10,141 nucleotides of DNA from contig CAJGDB010000070.1 of the NCBI GenBank assembly GCA_904502165.1, positions 1 to 10,141 on the forward strand, read 5' to 3'. The position numbers and the translations under genes were made by a program. Position 1 is the first letter of the stretch; every line of letters begins with the position of its first letter. The notes below the pieces were generated by a model that saw nothing but the letters and a program-made list of their open reading frames with translations, made no database searches and was not told the DNA's origin. Source of the stretch: an uncultured Akkermansia sp. Lineage in GTDB: Bacteria; Verrucomicrobiota; Verrucomicrobiia; Verrucomicrobiales; Akkermansiaceae. Shown piece after piece: positions 1 to 5,962 of the stretch.

Positions 1-624
1 GCACCACTTGGCAAAGCCCTGCAGAATCTGCGGCATGGTGGCAGAGAAGAAGAGGGTCTGTCGGCCTTCCCAGGGGCAGAGGTTCACAATCTTGCGGACG
101 ATGGGCAGGAAGCCCATGTCCGTCATGCGGTCCACTTCATCGAGCACCAGGGCCTTGATGGCCTTGAACTTCATGTTGCCGCGGTAGAAATGGTCGATGA
201 GACGCCCGGGGGTGGCTACTACCACATCCACGCCCTTCTTGAGCTCCTCCGTCTGGGATCCGTAACCTACGCCGCCGTACAGCAGACCTACCTTGATATC
301 GGTGTGCCTGGCGTAGTTACGGAAAGATTCGGCGAGCTGGTCAGCCAGTTCGCGGGTGGGTTCGAGCACGAGCACCTGGGGCTGCCCGGTGTGGGTGATG
401 CTGTTGAGCAGGGGCAGGGCAAATGCGGCAGATTTGCCAGTGCCGGTCTGGGAAGCGCCAATCACATCCTTTCCCTGCATAATGACGGGGATGGCCTGTT
501 CCTGAATCGGGGTGGGGGTCTCATAGCCGCAGTCCTTCACGGCTTCCAGAATGGGGGCAGAGAGCCCCAGTTCTTCGAATGTCATCTTTGTTTCCGTTGT
601 CGTTTGTTGTGTAAAATTGTTCAT
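1..624 (-). CDS. DEAD-box RNA helicase, N-terminal part (gene runs off left edge)
   Basis: ATP-dependent RNA helicase of the RhlE/CsdA-like DEAD-box type, acting in ribosome assembly or RNA turnover in the cytoplasm (family knowledge). The 208 visible residues hold RecA-like domain 1: a Q motif at about 33-41 (GYETPTPIQ), Walker A at 57-65 (ASQTGTGKS), motif Ia PTREL at 89-93, TPGR at 138-141, motif II at 162-165 and motif III SAT at 194-196. Motif II reads DEVD rather than DEAD. The second RecA domain and tail lie outside the window. The first ATG (622-624) has no Shine-Dalgarno site. An internal ATG at 583-585 (MTFEELGLSAPIL) matches the usual family N-terminus and is a credible alternative start. 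The gene begins 9 bases after the stop of the MBL-fold hydrolase and is probably co-transcribed with it. The family call is sure; the exact subfamily is not. Confidence 0.93.
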   Translation of the reverse strand, partial: MNNFTQQTTTETKMTFEELGLSAPILEAVKDCGYETPTPIQEQAIPVIMQGKDVIGASQTGTGKSAAFALPLLNSITHTGQPQVLVLEPTRELADQLAESFRNYARHTDIKVGLLYGGVGYGSQTEELKKGVDVVVATPGRLIDHFYRGNMKFKAIKALVLDEVDRMTDMGFLPIVRKIVNLCPWEGRQTLFFSATMPQILQGFAKWC

Positions 625-633
625 GGTGGCGGG

Positions 634-1251
634 TCAGCAGATGTAGGGATTGTTGAGTTGCTCCTCGCCTATGGTGGTAGCCGGGCCGTGCCCGCTGTTG
701 ACTGTGGTGTGGGGCGGGAGGGGCATGAGATGCTCGCGGATGCCGCGTACCAGCGCGCTCATGCTGCCGCCGGGAAAATCGGTGCGCCCTACGCTTCCGG
801 CAAAGAGAATGTCTCCCACAAAGAGCTCGTCGTCGGCTGCCAGGTAATAGGCTGCTCCATCGGGGGCGTGCCCGGCAATCGGGAAAACCTGCCATTGCAG
901 GCCTCCCCACTCGGCTTTGCGGGGGGCGGTGCCCAGTACATCATCCACAATATAGGGGGCCACGGGCGGTAAGCCCCAGCTGGCGGCGGCCTGCTCCAGC
1001 GTGAGCGTCTTACTGTATGCCGCTACTGCGTGAATGCGGCAGCCGGTACGCTGCTTGAGCTCTGCGGCACCTTCCACGTGGTCAAAGTGCTGGTGGGTAA
1101 GCAGCAGGTCGGTAAGGCGGGCTCCCTCCGGCATGGTACGCAGTACCCAGTCTGCCATGCCCATGGGGGCGTCAATGGCAATATAGTCATTACCGGCCTC
1201 GATAAGATAGCCGTTGCAGCCGACCGAACCGCCTGTATACACCTTTATCAT
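634..1251 (-). CDS. MBL-fold metal-dependent hydrolase, glyoxalase II/YcbL-like
   Basis: Metallo-beta-lactamase-fold hydrolase of 205 residues. The metal ligands are visible: the THQHFDH motif (H53, H55, D57, H58), GHAPDG with H128, the bridging D147 in VGDILFAGSVGRTDFPGG, and H188 in SGHGPATT. The segment GSVGRTDFPGG and the ending GEEQLNNPYI are typical of the glyoxalase II-like YcbL group, which hydrolyses thioesters such as S-lactoylglutathione; the true substrate here is unknown. The length fits this short group, which lacks the C-terminal substrate-binding domain of classical glyoxalase II. Two starts are possible: ATG at 1249-1251 or an in-frame GTG at 1258-1260. A good promoter puts the predicted transcript start at about 1260, so the messenger would be leaderless for the GTG or have about 9 bases before the ATG. 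It is first in an operon with the DEAD-box helicase. Confidence 0.9.
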   Translation of the reverse strand: MIKVYTGGSVGCNGYLIEAGNDYIAIDAPMGMADWVLRTMPEGARLTDLLLTHQHFDHVEGAAELKQRTGCRIHAVAAYSKTLTLEQAAASWGLPPVAPYIVDDVLGTAPRKAEWGGLQWQVFPIAGHAPDGAAYYLAADDELFVGDILFAGSVGRTDFPGGSMSALVRGIREHLMPLPPHTTVNSGHGPATTIGEEQLNNPYIC

Positions 1252-1266
1252 TCTGCTCACGCGCGC

Positions 1267-1295
1267 ATTATAGCGGCTTCCGGCTCCTTTGGCGA
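1267..1295 (-). promoter_or_regulatory. Promoter of the MBL hydrolase/helicase operon
   Basis: Read on the minus strand, a perfect -10 TATAAT (1267-1272) lies 17 bases from a -35 TCGCCA (1290-1295, four of six consensus positions). The predicted start of transcription is about 1260-1261, on the in-frame GTG codon itself. Strength is inferred; the match is seen directly. Confidence 0.6.
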
Positions 1296-1369
1296 GCCGA
1301 AAGTGAGGCAGTAAATAAGATGACTACGCCAGGAAAGTAGAAAAAATGCGCCATTTCGTTTCAATTCTC

Positions 1370-1397
1370 TTGACATTTTGTCGGAAGTGAGTAAACT
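1370..1397 (+). promoter_or_regulatory. rpsT promoter
   Basis: A perfect -35 TTGACA (1370-1375) and a -10 TAAACT (1392-1397, four of six) are separated by 16 bases. The predicted start at about 1404 gives an A-rich leader of about 39 bases before the S20 start codon, with no Shine-Dalgarno site. The rest of 1296-1369 shows nothing I can name. Confidence 0.65.
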
Positions 1398-1442
1398 CTC
1401 CCCACCAAAACGAAAAACCACATTTTTATTTCATAGAACATT

Positions 1443-1706
1443 ATGGCACACACACAGTCCGCAAAGAAGCGCATCCGCCAGACCATCAAGCGCACCGCTA
1501 TCAATCGTTCCATCATGTCCCGCGTCCGCACCCTTCGCAAGAAGGTTGCTGAGGCTGTAGAGACGAAGGATGCCGCCGCCGCCGCTGTTGCTTACAACAA
1601 CTTCGCTTCCGCCATCGATAAGGCTGCCAAGAAGGGCACCGTGCCGGCCAACCGCGCCGCTAACTACAAGAGCAAGGCTGCGAAGGCCCTGGCTACTATC
1701 GCCTGA
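1443..1706 (+). CDS. rpsT: 30S ribosomal protein S20
   Basis: Primary 16S rRNA-binding protein of the small ribosomal subunit, 87 residues, the normal family length. It starts MAHTQSAKKRIRQ, with the classical basic N-terminal helix (AKKRIRQTIKR), the SRVRTLRKKV segment, and the late helices AIDKAAKKGTVPANRAANYKSKAAKAL, where KKG..PxN(R/K)AA.(Y/R)KS is the S20 hallmark. The ATG at 1443 has an A-rich leader but no Shine-Dalgarno site. It is a single-gene unit, with its own promoter at 1370-1397 and a hairpin terminator at 1738-1770, as is common for rpsT. Confidence 0.98.
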   Translation: MAHTQSAKKRIRQTIKRTAINRSIMSRVRTLRKKVAEAVETKDAAAAAVAYNNFASAIDKAAKKGTVPANRAANYKSKAAKALATIA

Positions 1707-1737
1707 GTTACCTTTCAGGTTTTCCGTTTTTGAGCAT

Positions 1738-1778
1738 GGCGGAGTATCGGTCACAAACCGGTGCTCCGCCTGTCTTTC
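1738..1778 (+). terminator. Intrinsic-type terminator after rpsT
   Basis: Positions 1738-1751 pair with 1757-1770 to give a 14-bp stem, GGCGGAG outside and CGGT inside, joined by three pairs of which two are G-U wobbles. The loop is the five bases CACAA. A short, interrupted T-rich tail (TGTCTTT) follows. It lies 31 bases after the rpsT stop and 30 bases before the next start codon. The poor T-run suggests incomplete termination, so the zinc-ribbon/folP genes may get part of their transcripts by read-through. Confidence 0.7.
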
Positions 1779-1800
1779 CCTACCAGTACAGCCGTTTTTC

Positions 1801-2022
1801 ATGCGTCAGGATTACAAGGAGATTGCCACGACTGTGGTGAATGATCCCACCAATTACAAGGTGTGTGAGGTTTGCGAGGCGATTGTGGACAAGGCCTCGC
1901 CTACCTGCCCGGAATGCCTTGCCTATCGTTTTGATACGGATCCTTCCCGGGTGGCAGACCGCGCGCTGGATATGGCATCCAGACCGCAGCATGCGGTGTC
2001 GCACCACGATACGCTTGAATAA
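1801..2022 (+). CDS. Small zinc-ribbon protein, unknown function
   Basis: A 73-residue protein with two CxxC knuckles, C22-x2-C25 and C36-x2-C39, 10 residues apart, the pattern of a rubredoxin-like zinc ribbon that would bind one Zn ion. The N-terminus is short and polar and the tail after the ribbon has acidic residues and histidines (HHDTLE). No signal peptide or membrane segment is present, so it should be cytoplasmic. It is 16 bases upstream of folP in the same direction and probably co-transcribed. No clear promoter of its own and no Shine-Dalgarno site are visible. I do not recognise a named family. The conserved CxxC pairs and tight packing against folP support a real gene. Confidence 0.75.
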   Translation: MRQDYKEIATTVVNDPTNYKVCEVCEAIVDKASPTCPECLAYRFDTDPSRVADRALDMASRPQHAVSHHDTLE

Positions 2023-2038
2023 ACTTGCCCCCTGGACC

Positions 2039-2887
2039 ATGCGCTCCCATAATCGAAGCTGGCAGCTGGCTCGCATGCGATGGCAGATTCCGCATGGCGG
2101 TGCTGTTATGGGGATTTTGAATGTTACCCCGGATTCCTTTTCAGACGGGGGGTGCTATGACAGCGTGGAACCGGCGCTGGCCCACGCCCGCAGCATGGTT
2201 GCAGCCGGGGCTGATATGATTGATATTGGAGGGGAATCCACCCGACCTGGTTCTGCAGAGGTGGAGGTGCAGGAGGAATTACGCCGCGTGATGCCGGTTA
2301 TCCGGGCTCTGCGGGAGGAGTTTCCGGAGCAGTTGCTTTCCATTGATACCCGGCATGCAGCCGTTGCCCATGAGGCGTTGATGGCCGGGGTTGATGTGGT
2401 GAATGACATTACCGGCCTCGCAGACCCGGCCATGGTGGAGCTCTGTGCCGCTCATCCCTGTGGTGTCATCATCATGCACATGCAGGGAGAGCCTGGCACA
2501 ATGCAGCTGGCACCTCACTATAACGATGTGGTGGCAGAGGTGCGTTCCTTTTTTGAGCAGCGGGTGGAGCAGCTGGTGGCAGTCGGTATTGCACCGGAGC
2601 GCATATGTCTGGATCCGGGTATAGGCTTTGGTAAGACTGTGGAGCACAATGTGGCGTTGATTGAGAGGCTTGAGTCGCTCCGCGTGCGGAATCTCCCCAT
2701 GCTGATGGCTCTTTCGCGCAAGCGTTTTCTGGGGGCCTTGCTTGGAAATGCAGAATTGGCAAAGGCCTCTCCGTTGCCCACGGTGGTCATGAGCCTGCTG
2801 GCGGCAGAGCGTGGGGCAGATATGCACCGCGTGCATGATGTAGCAGAATTGCGGCAGGCGCTCTGTCTGCGGCGTTCCCTTATCTAA
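2039..2887 (+). CDS. folP: Dihydropteroate synthase
   Basis: Joins para-aminobenzoate to 6-hydroxymethyl-7,8-dihydropterin pyrophosphate to make 7,8-dihydropteroate, the sulfonamide-sensitive step of folate synthesis (cytoplasm). The 282-residue TIM-barrel protein has all the family marks: NVTPDSFSDGG at 28-38 (loop 1), GGESTRPG at 64-71 (loop 2), SIDTR at 101-105, the VNDITG segment at 121-126, HMQG at 147-150, DPGIGFGK at 192-199, SRKRF at 226-230 (phosphate/pterin-binding Lys) and RVHDV at 264-268. The frame stays open back to 1841, but the extra residues overlap the zinc-ribbon gene and look like shadow sequence, so the ATG at 2039 is taken; an ATG at 2075 is also possible. Neither has a Shine-Dalgarno site. 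It is the middle gene of the 1801-3510 run. Confidence 0.96.
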   Translation: MRSHNRSWQLARMRWQIPHGGAVMGILNVTPDSFSDGGCYDSVEPALAHARSMVAAGADMIDIGGESTRPGSAEVEVQEELRRVMPVIRALREEFPEQLLSIDTRHAAVAHEALMAGVDVVNDITGLADPAMVELCAAHPCGVIIMHMQGEPGTMQLAPHYNDVVAEVRSFFEQRVEQLVAVGIAPERICLDPGIGFGKTVEHNVALIERLESLRVRNLPMLMALSRKRFLGALLGNAELAKASPLPTVVMSLLAAERGADMHRVHDVAELRQALCLRRSLI

Positions 2888-2904
2888 TAATTGGAGTATA
2901 TAGC

Positions 2905-3510
2905 TTGCTAACCGGGTTCTTTGCAGGCAGAATGCCGGGCATGATGTATCTTGTGTCGGTTGCGTTACTGGTAGCGCTGATTGCGTGGATGGTGAGAGTG
3001 TATAACCACCTGGCACACATGCGCGAGGTTGTGTGCCATTGCTGGGCGCAGTGGCGCAAGGCAACGCAGCAGCGCAATGCGTGCCTGGCAGATTATACGG
3101 CGGTGTTTGCCATGCTGGTGCCGCAGGGCGATCCCTTGCCCCGGGAGCTGCGGCGCATGCGCGAGGATTCTGAGCGCTCTGTGTCCCTGGCACCAGAGCC
3201 TCGCTGGTGTAAGGTGCATGGTTTTGTGGGAGGGGCAGAATTCCTGTTGCGCCAGGCGGTAGAGCGCTCCATGCATGTGGCAGAAGAATCTCCCGTCATG
3301 CGGGCCCACGAGTCATTTCAGCGCTTGTGCAGTAATATGGCCGATTCTCTCTACCAGCAGGAGCAGGTGGCCAATCGCTTCAATCAGGCTGTGCGCGACT
3401 ATAATGCGGCGCTGGCTTCTCCTTCTGCCCGTTTCCTGGGGCCTGTGTTCGGCTTTTCTGTGGCAGATACACTGGAGGCGGAGCAGAAGAACACCCGCAG
3501 CACCAGTTGA
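2905..3510 (+). CDS. Divergent LemA-like membrane-anchored protein
   Basis: A 201-residue protein with one N-terminal membrane segment (about 13-31) followed by a mostly helical domain. It resembles LemA: VYN at 32-34 right after the membrane segment, a W(S/A)Q-like element (CWAQW 46-50), R57 where LemA has its RRNDL segment, SPVMRAHESFQRL (129-141) in place of yP.Lka...f..Lq, and RFNQAVRDYNAAL (158-170), which matches the LemA R..YN.av..yN signature. It ends with F.GPVFGF. The usual sequence identity is largely eroded, so the family call is inference from motif order. LemA proteins face outward from the inner membrane; their role is unclear. The start is TTG at 2905, backed by GGAG 8 bases upstream; ATG at 2932 is the alternative. 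It lies 17 bases after folP. The last codons and the stop lie inside the terminator hairpin. Confidence 0.72.
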   Translation: MLTGFFAGRMPGMMYLVSVALLVALIAWMVRVYNHLAHMREVVCHCWAQWRKATQQRNACLADYTAVFAMLVPQGDPLPRELRRMREDSERSVSLAPEPRWCKVHGFVGGAEFLLRQAVERSMHVAEESPVMRAHESFQRLCSNMADSLYQQEQVANRFNQAVRDYNAALASPSARFLGPVFGFSVADTLEAEQKNTRSTS

Positions 3511-3523
3511 GTGCTGCGGGTGT
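3491..3523. terminator. Hairpin terminator between convergent lemA-like and gre genes
   Basis: A perfect 13-bp stem (ACACCCGCAGCAC at 3491-3503 with its complement at 3511-3523) encloses a 7-base loop. The loop contains the TGA stop of the lemA-like gene (3508-3510). It sits at the meeting point of convergent genes and could act on both strands. Neither side has a proper T-run: TGTGTTG follows on plus, TCTTCTG on minus. Confidence 0.65.
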
Positions 3524-3552
3524 GTGTTGAAAGAGTCAACTGCTGCGGCAGA

Positions 3553-5502
3553 TTAGTTCTGCGGCATTTCGGCATCAGGGAAAATCAGTTCCTTGGGAGC
3601 CGGGGCAATGGCGGTAATGGTCATCATCACCGGAGTACCACCCATCTCAAGCGGCAGGCGCAGCTTGTCGCCTACGGAGTGGCCCAGGAGCTTGGCACCA
3701 AGCTTGGAGCTGTATGCCACGATATTTTCCTCCGGCACAGAGTCCCATGCACCAAGAATGGTGTAAACTACGGTGCGGTTCCTGGGTGCAGAGAAGGTGA
3801 CCTGGGTACCCATGCCTGTTACGCTGCAATCCACGTTGCTGAAATCGGTGGGGTCTGCCTGAGCCAGCAGGCGGGCAAGTTCTTCGCTGCGGCGAAGCAG
3901 CACGCGCTGTGTAGCCTTGGCATCCTGGTAACCTCCATTTTCGCGAAGGTCGCCTTCGGCACGGGTGATTTCGAGGTCGTGCTTGTTCTTGGGCAGGCGG
4001 ACGTTGATGATGTCCTCCAGCTCAGCCTTGCGGGCGGCATAGGAGCGGAGAGAGACGAACATGGTCTGCTTCTCCTTGCCGCCGCGGCGGGAAAGAGCAA
4101 TCTCCTGCAGGGAAGGATGTACCTTCATCATATTGGCCAGCAGCAGGTTGCGGTCCAGATCCGGCAAGACGGAAGAGTCGTACAGAGCCTTGGCAAAAGG
4201 ACGGGCTTCCAGTTCGGAAAGTCCCTTCACCAGGTCGGGGGCAAGATCCTTGTCGTCCAGCAGCATGTTGCGGAGGCGCAGGGCGCGGTTCGGGCCGCCT
4301 TCAGAGCTGTCACGCTCAATGGAGCTGATGATGGCAGCACCCAGGGGCATGAGGTTCTTGTTCACCACTTCGGCGGCAATGCCGTTGCGTTCCTTGCAGA
4401 GCCAGATGAGCACTTCGGGGTTCAGACTCTGGCGGGAGATGCCGTTGGCGATGTCGGTGAAGAGCTGTTCTTTGGCTCCCTTGGAGATGATGAATTCGGC
4501 AGCGGGGGCGGTTACCTTGGCTCCACCGAAGAGGAAGATGTTGGTGGCGTAGGGCAGCCAGCTGTCGCCCATGGATTCAGGCAGGGCTGCGTATACCTCA
4601 AGCTGGCGGGCGGGGCTCAGATCACCGATGTAACCGACGAGTTCTTCGGAGGAGATGGTCTTGATTTTGTCTGCCATGGTGGTGATGGTCTCCACTCCAG
4701 CGGCAGTAAGAGCTGCATCCATAGCGGCCTTTTCTTCCTCTGTTGAGGCGGCGGCTTCCAGAAGGTCATCGCGGATGATGATGAGTTCGAGGACATGCTG
4801 GGGTTCGGTGAAACCGCGGGCAATGTCTTCCTCCATGGCTTTCACCAGCTTGGCAACAAGCTCGTATTCGCCCTTGAGAACCTCGAGACGGGACTGGTCC
4901 AGAATGCGTACGCAGGATTCCAGGGAAGTCGCATCGTTATAGTCTGCCAGCAGAGCTTCGGCGGCAGATTCTGCGTTGCGGAGCACGATGGCTTCGCCAC
5001 GCTTGGTGGGCAGGCGGAAGCTGGGGTTGTCGCGCATGGCCACACGGGCCTTTTCCCACCAGTTCTTCCAATCTGCAGCTTCGATAACGCGGCCGCTGAG
5101 GAATTTTTCGAGGTCTTCCGGCTGCATGGGCAGAATCTCGTTGATTCCTTCGCGCAGGGAGATGTTGGAGGTAAGCACCATGCGGATGAAGTCAAGCATG
5201 GTATCCTTGTCGGTAGCCTGCTTCTTGCAGGTGTCAATATCATCAAAGCAGGTGATGAGGAAATGGCCGGTGGGGATGGGAGTCAGCTGATTGAAGGCAA
5301 GCTTGAGACCGAGGATGCGCCCCTCGTTGCCTTTCTCAAAGTCTATCTTGACCTTGTTCCTGGCCAGAGACCATGCGACTACCTTGCCTACACCAAGATC
5401 CTGGTGGAGTACATACTTACCAGGGGAGAACTGGTCCAGACGAGCGGCAAAATCAGCAGGAATCTTGCCAGTAGATACTAATTTTTCAAGGTCGGCATGC
5501 AT
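3553..5502 (-). CDS. greA: GreA-family transcript-cleavage factor with a ~480-residue N-terminal extension
   Basis: Predicted RNA-polymerase secondary-channel factor that rescues backtracked complexes by stimulating transcript cleavage. It has 649 residues against about 158 for standard GreA. Residues about 480-552 form the coiled-coil domain with GDLRENGGYQDAK (517-529). D518 and E521 match the two acidic tip residues of GreA that coordinate the catalytic Mg. Residues about 556-640 form the FKBP-like domain, including SSKLGAKLLGHSVGDKLRL. Residues 28-76 (GKYVLHQDLGVGKVVAW... through NQLTPIP) resemble a Tudor/CarD-RID-like or UvrD/PcrA C-terminal module. Residues about 80-480 are mainly helical and unrecognised. 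Chlamydial GreA is also about 700 residues long, so the extension looks like a PVC trait. Promoter at 5514-5541; convergent with the lemA-like gene. Confidence 0.92.
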   Translation of the reverse strand: MHADLEKLVSTGKIPADFAARLDQFSPGKYVLHQDLGVGKVVAWSLARNKVKIDFEKGNEGRILGLKLAFNQLTPIPTGHFLITCFDDIDTCKKQATDKDTMLDFIRMVLTSNISLREGINEILPMQPEDLEKFLSGRVIEAADWKNWWEKARVAMRDNPSFRLPTKRGEAIVLRNAESAAEALLADYNDATSLESCVRILDQSRLEVLKGEYELVAKLVKAMEEDIARGFTEPQHVLELIIIRDDLLEAAASTEEEKAAMDAALTAAGVETITTMADKIKTISSEELVGYIGDLSPARQLEVYAALPESMGDSWLPYATNIFLFGGAKVTAPAAEFIISKGAKEQLFTDIANGISRQSLNPEVLIWLCKERNGIAAEVVNKNLMPLGAAIISSIERDSSEGGPNRALRLRNMLLDDKDLAPDLVKGLSELEARPFAKALYDSSVLPDLDRNLLLANMMKVHPSLQEIALSRRGGKEKQTMFVSLRSYAARKAELEDIINVRLPKNKHDLEITRAEGDLRENGGYQDAKATQRVLLRRSEELARLLAQADPTDFSNVDCSVTGMGTQVTFSAPRNRTVVYTILGAWDSVPEENIVAYSSKLGAKLLGHSVGDKLRLPLEMGGTPVMMTITAIAPAPKELIFPDAEMPQN

Positions 5503-5513
5503 ACGTGCATGTC

Positions 5514-5541
5514 ATAATAGCATATCTTTCGTCAAGGTCAA
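5514..5541 (-). promoter_or_regulatory. Promoter of the long gre gene
   Basis: On the minus strand, -35 TTGACC (5536-5541, five of six) and -10 TATTAT (5514-5519, five of six) are 16 bases apart. Only 11 bases separate the -10 from the ATG at 5502, so the expected messenger leader is about 4-5 bases, with no room for a Shine-Dalgarno site. Confidence 0.68.
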
Positions 5542-5555
5542 TCCCTGACATTATC

Positions 5556-5581
5556 TTTTTCTGATTTTTTTGTATTTTTTT
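5556..5581. promoter_or_regulatory. Phased A-tracts upstream of the gre promoter (curved DNA / UP-like element)
   Basis: Three T-tracts on the plus strand (A-tracts on minus) of 5, 7 and 7 bases at 5556-5560, 5565-5571 and 5575-5581. Their centres are at 5558, 5568 and 5578, exactly 10 bases apart, so their bends would add up. The block starts 15 bases upstream of the gre -35, where an UP element or curved upstream DNA would act. Confidence 0.55.
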
Positions 5582-5596
5582 CGGAATTCGCGTACA

Positions 5597-5630
5597 GAAA
5601 AGAGCCTCCCCGGCATTCAGGGAGGCTCTT
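5597..5630 (-). terminator. Intrinsic terminator of the ankyrin/TRL operon
   Basis: An 11-bp perfect stem (5600-5610 with 5620-5630, AAGAGCCTCCC and its complement) with a 9-base loop. On the minus strand a run of T continues out of the stem (CTCTTTTCTG), giving a standard intrinsic terminator 37 bases after the TRL-like stop. Together with the gre promoter and A-tracts it fills 5503-5666. Confidence 0.82.
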
Positions 5631-5666
5631 GTGCGTGCGGATGAATGGGAAATCTGGAAAGGGGGG

Positions 5667-5951
5667 CTAATCGCCCCGCACGGTAATCTGCTCATGGACG
5701 ATGATGCCCAGGAAGCTGTTTGTAGTGCGGGTGATGGAGGTTACAGTTGTGATGCCTCCGTTCTTCTGAGCCTGCTCAACGGAGGAATCTCCGCTCGTCC
5801 AGAGGCAGAACCATTCGGTGGAAGAGGCATGGCCGACCAGCGTGGGGTTGGCTTCGCCATTTGCTGAATACAGGGGGATATTCCTGACCGGGTGGCGGAC
5901 AATGCATGAAGTGCAGATGAGCAAGGGGAGAAGCAGTGCCAGTTTTTTCAT
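5667..5951 (-). CDS. Small TRL-like lipoprotein
   Basis: A 94-residue exported protein. The N-terminus MKKLALLLPLLICTSC is a signal peptide ending at C16, the likely lipidated cysteine, although the residue at -3 is Cys instead of the usual Leu. The core TSGDSSVEQAQKNGGITTV (52-70), followed by SFLGIIVHEQITVRGD, matches the TRL-like family (motif GD.S...A.K.GGI..I); this is from memory of the family, whose function is unknown. The chosen ATG (5949-5951) has GAGG 9 bases upstream, one of the few Shine-Dalgarno sites here; the stop TGA of the ankyrin gene is part of it (TGAGG). A second in-frame ATG at 5964-5966 overlaps that stop as ATGA and would add five residues. It is the last gene of the ankyrin operon and is followed by an intrinsic terminator. 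Confidence 0.78.
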   Translation of the reverse strand: MKKLALLLPLLICTSCIVRHPVRNIPLYSANGEANPTLVGHASSTEWFCLWTSGDSSVEQAQKNGGITTVTSITRTTNSFLGIIVHEQITVRGD

Positions 5952-5962
5952 GAAAGAGGGCC

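Noticed and set aside
190..972. 260-codon open frame on the plus strand
   Set aside because: It is antisense to both the helicase and the MBL hydrolase, spans their junction and has no recognisable domain; long antisense frames are expected from the GC-rich third positions of the real genes.
1841..2038. N-terminal extension of folP
   Set aside because: The extra 66 codons overlap the zinc-ribbon gene in another frame and are Arg/Pro-rich shadow sequence; dihydropteroate synthase motifs begin at the expected distance from the ATG at 2039.
3511..4746. 411-codon open frame on the plus strand opposite the gre gene
   Set aside because: Its composition mirrors the gre codons in reverse (Gly/Val/His-rich, no domain), whereas the minus-strand frame has clear GreA motifs.
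4964..4975. Short palindrome-like GGCAGATTCTGC inside gre
   Set aside because: It is explained by overlap of the over-represented GGCAGA word with a neighbouring TCTGC; too short to call an operator.
4795..5481. 228-codon plus-strand frame opposite the gre N-terminus
   Set aside because: Same reason: antisense shadow, no promoter or start signal, no family resemblance.
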